Assembly: GCA_036566925.1 (NCBI GenBank)
Contig: DATCVI010000147.1
Coordinates: 1-17,037, forward strand
Origin: Stenotrophomonas_A sp036566925
GTDB taxonomy: Bacteria > Pseudomonadota > Gammaproteobacteria > Xanthomonadales > Xanthomonadaceae
DNA: 17,037 nucleotides
Direction of reading: 5' to 3'
A model generated the notes under the pieces. It was not told the origin of the DNA and did not search any database. It saw only the letters and a list, made by a program, of their open reading frames with translations. The position numbers were made by a program, and so were the translations under genes. Positions 7,135 through 13,623 of the stretch are shown in pieces. Positions within the stretch are counted from its first letter, which is position 1. Each line of letters starts with the position of its first letter.

Positions 7135-9411
7135 TCAGGGGTTCATCACCTTGCTTGGAATCATCGGCGTGCTGCGCACCCGCCGCCCGGTGGCGTGGTA
7201 GATCGCGTTGCACACTGCGGCGGCCACGCTGACCAGCCCGATCTCGCCCACGCCCTTCGCCCCCAGTGCGCTGACCACAGTGTCCGGCTCTTCGACGAAG
7301 ATCACCTCGATATCGTGGACATCGGCGTTGACTGCAACGTGGTATTGAGCGAGGTCGCGGTTCATGAAGCGGCCCAGTCGATGGTCTGCCTCGGTGTGCT
7401 CGTGCAAGGCCGCACTGAGACCCCAGATGATGCCGCCGATGATCTGGCTGCGTGCGGTCAGCGGATTGACGATGCGCCCGGCGTCGATGGCGCTGACCAC
7501 CCGGGTCACGCGCACAGTGCCGAGCTCCTCGTCCACGCGAACCTCGACGAACACCGCGCTGTGGGTGGCGCGCACGTATTTGCGCTGGCGCAGCAGGTTA
7601 GGCAGCAGCAAGTAGGACTCCTCCACCCCCTCGCCGGCTTGCGCGGCCACCAGTTCGCTCAGCTCGACAGCGACACCAGGATCGTCGCGCAGCCACAGCC
7701 TCCCCTCGCCAAAGCCGACATCGGCGAAACGGACGCGAGCGAAAGTGCCGGGGTCGCGCCGGCGCGCAAGCCGCAGCAGCTTGCGTTGCAGTTTCTCGCA
7801 GGCCCCGGCCACCGCCGAGCCCACCGTGGCCACATGCGAGGAGCCGCCCTCGATCGGCGCGACCGGCAGGGTCGAGTCGCCGAGCACGAAACTCACCCGT
7901 TCCAGCGGCAGGCCGAAGGCCTCGGCGGCAATCTGGGTCATCACCGTATAGGTGCCGGTGCCGATATCGGTGGCCGCGCTGCTGACTACCAGGCGGCCAT
8001 CGCTGCCGAAGCGCGCGCGGGCGCGGGCGAACATCTGCATGGCATCCCACTGGCCGGTTGCCATGCCCCAGCCGACCCATTCGCGACCTTCGCGGCGGGC
8101 GCGCGGCTGCAACGGCCGCGCGTGCCAGCCGAAGCGCTCGGCGCCGCGTTGGTAACACTCGCGCAGCGGCTTGGTCGAGTAAGGCTTGTCATCGGCCGGG
8201 TTGCGCTCGGCATAGTTGCGCAGACGCAGTTCCAGTGGATCGATGCCCAGCTCGTAGGACAACTCGTCCATCGCCACTTCCAGGGCATGGGTGCCATGCG
8301 CCGCGCCTGGCGCCCGCATGTCGATCGGGCTGTAGTGGTCGAGTTCGACCAACCGGTAACCGAGATGCACGTTGGGGCAGGTGTAGAGCTGGCCACTCCA
8401 GTTGACGACTACCTCGACGTAATCTTCCAGCCGCGAGGTCTCGGCATAGGCTTCGTGCCAGATTGCCTGTAGCCGGCCCTCGGCATCGGCGGCGAGTTTG
8501 ACCCGCTGCACCGTTTCGGGGCGGTGTCCGAAGGTGAACATCTGCTGCCGCGTCATCACCACGCGGACCGATCGCTGCAGGTGCAGCGCCGCCATCACCG
8601 CCAGCGGCAACTGGTATTGCGGCCGCAGGCCGGAGCCGAACGCGCCACCGACGAACGGATTGCGCACCGTGACCTGCTCCTTGGGCAGGCCGAACACGTG
8701 CGAGACATACCAGCGGCTGTTCTGCGAACCCTGGGTCTTGTCGTAGATCAGCAGCCGGCCATCGGGCTCGCGAATGACGGTGGAGGCGAACAGTTCCATC
8801 GGATTGTGGTGCTCGGTGCCATTGTAGTAATCGGCCTCGATGCGGAACGGCGCCTGCGCCAGCGCTTGCTGCGGCTCGCCTTTGTCGGCGGGGGGAGGGG
8901 AAAATCCGGCCTTGAATCCGCGCGGTTTGCGCGCGCGCGACAAACCGGCCTGCAACTCGGTCTGGTGCGGTTCGGCCTGGTAGTGGACCACCACCCGCGA
9001 GGCCGCGTGCCGCGCGGCTTCGAAGGTCTCGGCGAGCACCAGCGCCACCGGCTGCCCGCTGTAGTGGACCTGCGCGTCATACAACGGCCGGAACGGCTTG
9101 CCGCCCGGCGCGGTCATGTCCTTGTACTGGAAGCCACTGCGGCGCATGTGCGGGCGGTTGTCGTGGGTGAGCACCGCCAGCACGCCCGGCACCGCCTGCG
9201 CCGCGGCCAGCTCGAAACCGACGATGCGGCCACGCGCAATCGTGCTGTTGACGGCCACGCCGTAGACAAGGTCGGCCGCCGGCCAATCGGCCGCGTAGCG
9301 CGCCTGGCCGGTAACCTTGGCGCGCCCATCGACGCGCGTAGCCGCAGTACCGGTCGGGCGGGGTCCGGTGCCGGCATCGGCGCGCGGCATGAAGTGCTGG
9401 CGGGATGTCAT
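7135..9411 (-). CDS. paoC: Molybdopterin-binding subunit of a PaoABC-type aldehyde oxidoreductase
   Basis: 758 residues, the catalytic large subunit of a xanthine-oxidase-family molybdenum hydroxylase, closest in kind to E. coli PaoC (YagR). It would oxidise aldehydes to acids at a Mo cofactor. The N-terminal domain contains RVDGRAKVTGQARYAADWP, the a/b hammerhead region. Mo-cofactor-contacting segments follow: NPFVGGAFGSGLRPQYQLP, SPIDMRAPGAAHGTHALEVA, GTGTYTVMTQIAAEAFG and EGGSSHVATVGSAVAGAC. Near the C-terminus GAKGVGEIG supplies the catalytic base, Glu723. Length is close to PaoC. The start ATG (ending 9411) overlaps the FAD-subunit stop in an ATGA quartet, fixing the start and implying coupled translation. 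It is the last gene of the operon and converges on the GIY-YIG gene. The natural substrate is unknown. Confidence 0.93.
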   Translation of the reverse strand: MTSRQHFMPRADAGTGPRPTGTAATRVDGRAKVTGQARYAADWPAADLVYGVAVNSTIARGRIVGFELAAAQAVPGVLAVLTHDNRPHMRRSGFQYKDMTAPGGKPFRPLYDAQVHYSGQPVALVLAETFEAARHAASRVVVHYQAEPHQTELQAGLSRARKPRGFKAGFSPPPADKGEPQQALAQAPFRIEADYYNGTEHHNPMELFASTVIREPDGRLLIYDKTQGSQNSRWYVSHVFGLPKEQVTVRNPFVGGAFGSGLRPQYQLPLAVMAALHLQRSVRVVMTRQQMFTFGHRPETVQRVKLAADAEGRLQAIWHEAYAETSRLEDYVEVVVNWSGQLYTCPNVHLGYRLVELDHYSPIDMRAPGAAHGTHALEVAMDELSYELGIDPLELRLRNYAERNPADDKPYSTKPLRECYQRGAERFGWHARPLQPRARREGREWVGWGMATGQWDAMQMFARARARFGSDGRLVVSSAATDIGTGTYTVMTQIAAEAFGLPLERVSFVLGDSTLPVAPIEGGSSHVATVGSAVAGACEKLQRKLLRLARRRDPGTFARVRFADVGFGEGRLWLRDDPGVAVELSELVAAQAGEGVEESYLLLPNLLRQRKYVRATHSAVFVEVRVDEELGTVRVTRVVSAIDAGRIVNPLTARSQIIGGIIWGLSAALHEHTEADHRLGRFMNRDLAQYHVAVNADVHDIEVIFVEEPDTVVSALGAKGVGEIGLVSVAAAVCNAIYHATGRRVRSTPMIPSKVMNP

Positions 9412-10445
9412 CGGGCGGCCTGCCGGTGATCGCCGCGGTTGTCCACGGTGCCTGTTGCGGCGGTCTCAAGCGCATGCACGATGGCGCGGCGGGCCAAGGG
9501 GATCTTGAAGGCGTTCTGGCCCTGCGGCACGGCCTGTTCGAGCAGTTGCCCGGCGGCGGCATCGAACGCGGCAGCGTTGCATTGCGCACCCACGAGGCTG
9601 GCTTCGACGGCCGTATCGCGCCAGGGCTTGTGCGCAACGCCGCCCAGCGCCAGGCGCGCTGCGCGGATGCGGCCACCATCATCCAGGGCCAGCGCCGCCG
9701 CCACCGACACCAGCGCGAACGCATAGGACAGGCGTTCGCGGATCTTGATGTAGGCGCTGTGGGCGGCGAAGGCGTCGGCCGCCGGCAGTTCGATTGCGAG
9801 GATGAGCTCGTCCTCGTCCAGGTACGTGTCGCGCTCCGGCGTGTCGCCGGGCAGGCGATGGAACTGGTCGAAGGCTATGCGCCGTTCCCCCCGCGTACTG
9901 GCCACGACGACGGTCGCATCCAGCGCGGCCAGGGCCACGCACATATCCGAGGGATGCGTAGCGATGCACTGCGGGCTGGCGCCGAGGATGGCGTGGTACT
10001 TGGTAAGCCCGCCGATGGCCGGACAGCCACTGCCGGGCCGGCGCTTGTTGCAGGGCACGCCAGGGTCGTAGAAATAAGTGCAACGCGTGCGCTGCAACAG
10101 GTTGCCGCCATTGCTGGCCATGTTGCGGATCTGCGGCGAGGCACCGGCCAGGATCGCTGCCGAGAGCAACGGGAAGCGCTCGCGCACCCGCGGGTCATAC
10201 GCAGTGTCGGCATTGCGCGCGGTCGCGCCCAGGCGCAGGCCGCCAGCGGGCAACTCAGTGATGGCCTGCAACGGCAATGCGTTGATGTCGATCACGCGCT
10301 GCACCGGTGCGATATGCAGCTTCATCAGGTCCAACAGGTTGGTCCCCCCGGCGACCACCCGGCTAGCGCCGTTACCAGGCGGTTGTGCCAGCCGCTGCAG
10401 CACGTCGTCCACCGTCGCGCTGGTTTCGAACCGGAACGGGTTCAT
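9408..10445 (-). CDS. paoB: FAD-binding subunit with extra [4Fe-4S] site, PaoB type
   Basis: 345 residues, the medium subunit that carries electrons between the 2Fe-2S centres and acceptor. The FAD-binding PCMH fold is shown by VVAGGTNLLDLMKLH (30-44), IGAT-like LRLGATARN (70-78) and the NMASNGGNLLQRTRC block (108-122). It has the PaoB-specific insertion with cysteines 122, 132, 141 and 160 (RTRCTYFYD, CNKRRPGSGC, SPQC), which in the E. coli enzyme bind a [4Fe-4S] cluster; this separates it from ordinary xanthine dehydrogenase FAD subunits. The CO-dehydrogenase-flavoprotein C-terminal domain follows. The start chosen is the ATG ending at 10445, because it overlaps the paoA stop as ATGA; a GTG eight codons upstream is less likely. 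The stop overlaps paoC by four bases. Confidence 0.93.
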   Translation of the reverse strand: MNPFRFETSATVDDVLQRLAQPPGNGASRVVAGGTNLLDLMKLHIAPVQRVIDINALPLQAITELPAGGLRLGATARNADTAYDPRVRERFPLLSAAILAGASPQIRNMASNGGNLLQRTRCTYFYDPGVPCNKRRPGSGCPAIGGLTKYHAILGASPQCIATHPSDMCVALAALDATVVVASTRGERRIAFDQFHRLPGDTPERDTYLDEDELILAIELPAADAFAAHSAYIKIRERLSYAFALVSVAAALALDDGGRIRAARLALGGVAHKPWRDTAVEASLVGAQCNAAAFDAAAGQLLEQAVPQGQNAFKIPLARRAIVHALETAATGTVDNRGDHRQAAR

Positions 10446-11005
10446 CCGGGCACCGTGCCTGGCACCCACGGCTTGCTGGATTTCGCCTCACCGTCCTGGT
10501 GGTCGGGCTGCAATACAGACATGACCGCATCGGCAATCTGTGGATAGGCGCAGCAGCGGCAGATATTGCCACTCATGAGCTCACGCACCTGGTCGCGATC
10601 GTGGGCCTGGCCTTCGTTGAGCAAGCCGACCGCCGAGCACAGTTGCCCCGGCGTGCAGTAGCCGCATTGGAAGGCATCGTGCTCGATGAAAGCGCGCTGC
10701 AGCGGGTGCAAGGCCTCGCCCTGGGCCAGTCCCTCGACGGTCGTGATCTCCTTGCCATCCTGCATCACCGCCAGGGTCAGGCAGCTATTGATGCGACGGC
10801 CATCGACCAGCACCGTGCACGCACCGCACTGGCCGTGGTCACAGCCCTTCTTGGTGCCGATCAGATCGAGTCGCTCGCGCAACAGATCGAGCAAGGTGAC
10901 CCACGCTTCGACCTGCAACGACAGCCTTCGCCCATTGATCGTCAGCGAGATCGTATGCAGGCTGCTGGCGAACTCGCCGGCCACTTCCGGCGCGATCGCG
11001 CTCAC
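10442..11005 (-). CDS. paoA: [2Fe-2S] subunit of a PaoABC-type aldehyde oxidoreductase, no Tat signal
   Basis: 187 residues from the GTG ending at 11005. This start is chosen because it overlaps the stop of the upstream 114-residue gene as GTGA; another GTG at 11059 would give 205 residues but overlap the previous gene by 58 bases. Two [2Fe-2S] sites are visible: plant-ferredoxin-like cysteines 55, 60, 63 and 75 (KKGCDHGQCGACTVLVDGRR) and the alpha-helical-domain cysteines 114, 117, 149 and 151 (FQCGYCTPGQ, NICRCCAYPQ). The core strongly resembles E. coli PaoA. Unlike that protein, neither start gives a twin-arginine leader, so a cytoplasmic enzyme is inferred. Residue 152 is Cys where relatives usually have Gly (CRCG). 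Confidence 0.93.
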   Translation of the reverse strand: MSAIAPEVAGEFASSLHTISLTINGRRLSLQVEAWVTLLDLLRERLDLIGTKKGCDHGQCGACTVLVDGRRINSCLTLAVMQDGKEITTVEGLAQGEALHPLQRAFIEHDAFQCGYCTPGQLCSAVGLLNEGQAHDRDQVRELMSGNICRCCAYPQIADAVMSVLQPDHQDGEAKSSKPWVPGTVPG

Positions 11006-11346
11006 AGCGCAATGGCCCGCTGGCGATGGCGCAACGGCAAGCGGACCCGCGTCGACCACAGGCCCTGCTTGCTCAGCGTCAATTGCCCCACTACATCGAC
11101 AACCCGCCAGTCCGGGTCGTAAGGCCGGTGGGTTGCGGTCCAGATCGCGTGGGCGATGGCCAGCTGCGGCGCCTCGAACCAGCGCACGCCATTGGCGTCG
11201 GATTCAACATACTCATAGCTGTGCAGCGCGTAATCGGGCACCGCGCGCTTCAGCAGCCACGCGGCTTCATGCAAGCCGACCGCGCCCAGATCGGCGCGCG
11301 AGAAGGCGCGCGCCAACCGATATTGCCATTCGCCCGGGCGCGCCAT
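11002..11346 (-). CDS. Unknown 114-residue protein coupled to paoA
   Basis: No family recognised. The frame starts at an ATG ending at 11346, 14 bases after the DUF892 stop, with only a weak GAG upstream, and ends in a GTGA overlap with paoA. The protein is soluble-looking, with no signal peptide or membrane segment and no cysteines. It is rich in Trp, Tyr, His and Arg (MARPGEWQYRLARAF near the start, HSYEYVESD, APQLAIAHAIWTATHRPYDP, WRVVDVVGQLTLSKQG), with a basic C-terminal end RLPLRHRQRAIAL. The mixed composition and precise operon fit argue for a real gene and not a shadow frame. A role as an accessory factor of the molybdenum hydroxylase is inferred only from position. Confidence 0.7.
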   Translation of the reverse strand: MARPGEWQYRLARAFSRADLGAVGLHEAAWLLKRAVPDYALHSYEYVESDANGVRWFEAPQLAIAHAIWTATHRPYDPDWRVVDVVGQLTLSKQGLWSTRVRLPLRHRQRAIAL

Positions 11347-11360
11347 GGCCGCGGCTCAAC

Positions 11361-11870
11361 TCAGGCAGCCTTGCTGCTCTTGCCGGCGGCCTGCTGATTG
11401 CCGCCACCCTCTGCGAGCATGGTCAGCTTCTCGTCGGTGGCCTTTTCTTCCTTCAAGGTTGCCAGCAGCAGCGGCAGCGCATCTTTGTAGCCCAACTGCT
11501 TGGCCAGCGCGGCGAGAGTGCCATAGGCGGCGATCTCGTAATGCTCGACCTTCTGCGCACCGCCAATCAACGCGGCATCGCGCAGCGGGCCGGCTTCGAC
11601 GGAATCGATGACTTCCTTGCCCTCTTCCACCAGCCCTTCCATTGCAGCGCACTTGATGCGCTTGAGGCGGATATCCAGCAGCTCGACCACCTGGTCGATG
11701 CGCTCGATCTGGCCCTGGGTTTCTTCCAGATGGGTCTCGAAGGCAGTGGCGAGGCTAGGATTGGTCGCCGCGCGGGCGAGCTTGGGCAGCGCCTTGGTCA
11801 GCTGCTTCTCGGCGCTGTAGATGTCCGAGAGTTCGTGGATGAATAGCTCTTCGATGGTCTTGACGGCCAT
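11361..11870 (-). CDS. DUF892 ferritin-like stress protein, YciF/YciE type
   Basis: 169 residues of the DUF892 family (E. coli YciE/YciF), four-helix-bundle ferritin-like proteins linked to general and osmotic stress. The ATG ending at 11870 is chosen over an in-frame upstream start because a GGAG element lies 8 bases before it and the family N-terminus (MAVKTIEELFIHELSDIYSA) begins there. Candidate di-metal ligands occur along the helices: EELFIHELSDIYSAEKQL, ETHLEETQGQIERIDQV, AQKVEHYEIAAYGTLAALAKQ and LKEEKATDEKL. The C-terminal tail is Gly/Gln/Lys/Ala-rich. It is the first gene of the run leading into paoABC and is divergent from the DUF2383 gene. Confidence 0.92.
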   Translation of the reverse strand: MAVKTIEELFIHELSDIYSAEKQLTKALPKLARAATNPSLATAFETHLEETQGQIERIDQVVELLDIRLKRIKCAAMEGLVEEGKEVIDSVEAGPLRDAALIGGAQKVEHYEIAAYGTLAALAKQLGYKDALPLLLATLKEEKATDEKLTMLAEGGGNQQAAGKSSKAA

Positions 11871-12157
11871 TGCGGGATCTCCAGTTTTGGGGGTGTCTGC
11901 AACAGCGATTGCTGCGCTGGAGGCCACGCTAGAGAGCGGCCGGTTAACCGCGTAGGTAGATCACGTGAACGTCCTGCATAGGCCGGTGCGCGATCGATTC
12001 GGCATGCGGCTCACGCCGTGCATGCGGCGTGCTCGCATCGCGCACACAGCCATGAACAGTTGCCGCGAGCGGTCACGCAATGTTGATGGGCAGTGCGAAA
12101 AAGTGGCTGCGCAAGGCGACGCTCGCCTCCATTGGCCACAGACAGGAAATGCAATCG
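11871..12157. promoter_or_regulatory. Divergent promoter region between two ferritin-like genes
   Basis: This 287-base non-coding stretch must hold the promoters of both the DUF892-pao operon and the DUF2383 gene. It contains two short perfect palindromes, CGGTTAACCG at 11941-11950 and TCACGTGA at 11961-11968, 10 bases apart. Near 12001-12027 the octamer CATGCGGC occurs twice. No convincing -35/-10 pair could be picked out by eye on either strand. The palindromes could be operator sites, but neither was matched to a known consensus. Confidence 0.4.
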
Positions 12158-12613
12158 ATGACTACCAACAGCAAGATCGAACACAGCCTCAACGACCTGA
12201 TCGAGATCGCCCGCGACGGCAAGGAGTTCTACACCGAAGCCGCCGGCAAGGTGACCAACCCGGAACTCAATGCGCTCTTCACCCGCATTGCCGGCGTCAA
12301 GAGCGACATCGTCACCCGGCTGAGCGCTGCGGTGGCCAGTGCCGGTGGCCATCCCGCCGAACACGGCACGATGGTCGGCTCGATGCAGCAGTTCTACGCC
12401 AAGCTGCGCGCCATGGTCGGCGACACCGACTACGGCTACGTGGCCGAGCTGGAGGAATCCGAAGACCGCCTGCTCAAGGCCTTTCAGGAAACGCTCACCG
12501 ATGCGGACACCCCGGCCGCGGCGCGCGTGGAAGTGGAGTCGCTGCTGCCGCGCGTGCGTGAGTGCCATAACGTGATGCGCGATCGCAAGCACGCGTTGAA
12601 GCAGGTTTCGTAA
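12158..12613 (+). CDS. DUF2383 / PA2169-family four-helix-bundle protein
   Basis: 151 residues of the ferritin-like DUF2383 (PA2169) family, whose function is not established. The N-terminus (MTTNSKIEHSLNDLIEIARDG) and the segments FYTEAAGKVTNPELNALFTRIAG, EHGTMVGSMQQFYAKLRAMVG, YVAELEESEDRLLKAFQETL and LLPRVRECHNVMRDRKHAL outline four amphipathic helices. The ATG at 12158 has AGGA 10 bases upstream; an in-frame ATG at 12149 is only 1 base from that site, so the second is preferred. The gene is divergent from the DUF892 gene, which encodes another ferritin-like stress protein, suggesting shared control. A strong hairpin terminator follows. Confidence 0.88.
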   Translation: MTTNSKIEHSLNDLIEIARDGKEFYTEAAGKVTNPELNALFTRIAGVKSDIVTRLSAAVASAGGHPAEHGTMVGSMQQFYAKLRAMVGDTDYGYVAELEESEDRLLKAFQETLTDADTPAAARVEVESLLPRVRECHNVMRDRKHALKQVS

Positions 12614-12624
12614 TCCCACGCGCC

Positions 12625-12642
12625 TCTCCCGGAAACGGGAGA
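12625..12642. repeat. Perfect hairpin with GAAA tetraloop
   Basis: TCTCCCG (12625-12631) pairs with CGGGAGA (12636-12642) around GAAA, a GNRA-type tetraloop. The flanks CGCG (12619-12622) and CGCG (12643-12646) can extend the stem with a two-base bulge. It starts 11 bases after the DUF2383 stop and is not itself followed by T residues. It may be the first half of a composite 3'-end element with the next hairpin. Confidence 0.6.
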
Positions 12643-12652
12643 CGCGGGATCG

Positions 12653-12697
12653 GCCCCCATCCTTGCCCCGTTCGCGGGTGCCGGGGTGGGGGCTTTT
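12653..12697 (+). terminator. Rho-independent terminator after the DUF2383 gene
   Basis: GCCCCCATCC at 12653-12662 pairs with GGGTGGGGGC at 12684-12693 (one G-T pair). Inside it CCCG and CGGG (12667-12670 and 12675-12678) form a second stem around TTCG. The outer stem is followed directly by TTTT at 12694-12697. Strong GC stem plus T run downstream of a stop codon is the standard intrinsic terminator form. It would insulate the outer-membrane-protein gene that starts 100 bases later. Confidence 0.75.
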
Positions 12698-12796
12698 GCG
12701 TCCTCACGCCGGCGCGCCCGTTCAGGAGTACATTCACCCCCGCCGCTGAAAAACCGACCCGCCCGTTTCACGACTGCGCCAGACCAGGAGCCTTCC

Positions 12797-13609
12797 ATGC
12801 GTCTACTTGCGTTCGTTGTGCTGGTGCCGCTGTTGTTTGCGTCCCGATCCGCCAAGGCGGTCGAGCCATTGGATACTTTCGGCGTGCGGGTGGGCGGTTA
12901 CGCCACCAATTTCGATACCCGGGTGCGGGCCGACGGCGACACTTTCGATGGCACCACCGTGGACCTGCACCGCGACCTCGGGCTGGAGAAGGACCAGACC
13001 ATCGGTTTCATCGCCCTGACCTGGCGCCCCTTCAATCGCCACGAGCTGGGGCTGTCCTACTACAACGACGATGCCAGTTCCGAGCACCGGCTCACCCGCG
13101 ATATCGAATTCCAGGACAGCCTGTATACCGCCACCAGCACGGTGCGGGCGGAATTCGACCTGGACGCCTATGAGCTCAATTACACCTACTGGGCCTGGGC
13201 GCGCGAACGCTGGGCCCTGGGCCCGCGCGTAGGGTTGATCTGGTACCAGATGGCCCTTTCGCTGGAGCTGGACGTGAGCGTCGACGGCAACAATTTCGGC
13301 GACCGCCGCAGGGAGGAAGTCGATACCGACCTGCCCGCTCCCGCCATCGGTGCGGGATGGCGCTGGACGCCGGGCGACGATTGGCGGCTCAGTGCCGATG
13401 TCGGCTACTTCACCGCCAACATCAACGACATCGATGCCGACGTCACCTACGCCCGCGCCGGCGCGGAATGGTTTCCGTGGGAAAACTGGGGCTTCTGGGC
13501 CGACTACACCACGCGGCGAATCAAGGCCGATGCCGATACCAACAGCTTCACCGGCAGCCTGCGCTTCACCGATAGCGGCGTGCGCCTCGGAGTGACCTAT
13601 CGCTTTTGA
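12797..13609 (+). CDS. Outer-membrane beta-barrel protein of unknown function
   Basis: 270 residues with a clear Sec signal peptide (MRLLAFVVLVPLLFASRSAKA, cleavage probably after Ala21). The mature part has alternating hydrophobic/polar strands rich in Tyr, Trp and Phe (FGVRVGGYATNFDTRVRAD, FIALTWRPFNRHELGLSYY, AYELNYTYWAWARERWALG, LSADVGYFTANI), and ends in the beta-barrel signature GVTYRF with a terminal Phe for BAM recognition. About 10-12 strands seem possible by eye. An AGGAG ribosome site lies 6 bases before the ATG at 12797. Acidic loops (DGDTFDGTT, DVSVDGNNFGDRRREEVDTD) separate strands. No specific porin or transporter family was recognised. It converges on the alpha/beta hydrolase gene with a 14-base gap. 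Confidence 0.88.
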   Translation: MRLLAFVVLVPLLFASRSAKAVEPLDTFGVRVGGYATNFDTRVRADGDTFDGTTVDLHRDLGLEKDQTIGFIALTWRPFNRHELGLSYYNDDASSEHRLTRDIEFQDSLYTATSTVRAEFDLDAYELNYTYWAWARERWALGPRVGLIWYQMALSLELDVSVDGNNFGDRRREEVDTDLPAPAIGAGWRWTPGDDWRLSADVGYFTANINDIDADVTYARAGAEWFPWENWGFWADYTTRRIKADADTNSFTGSLRFTDSGVRLGVTYRF

Positions 13610-13623
13610 GCAGTGCGCCAACT

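Noticed and set aside
7129..7141. CCCC-GCTCA-GGGG hairpin at the convergent GIY-YIG/paoC junction as a terminator
   Set aside because: The stem is only four base pairs, with no T run on either strand.
9405..10547. Long plus-strand open frame opposite the FAD subunit gene
   Set aside because: Shadow of paoB; it has no ribosome site or motifs, and the opposing frame has four conserved cluster cysteines and PCMH motifs.
11006..11059. GTG at 11059 as the paoA start
   Set aside because: It would overlap the upstream gene by 58 bases and adds residues unlike any PaoA leader. GTG at 11005 forms the GTGA overlap seen at the other junctions of the operon.
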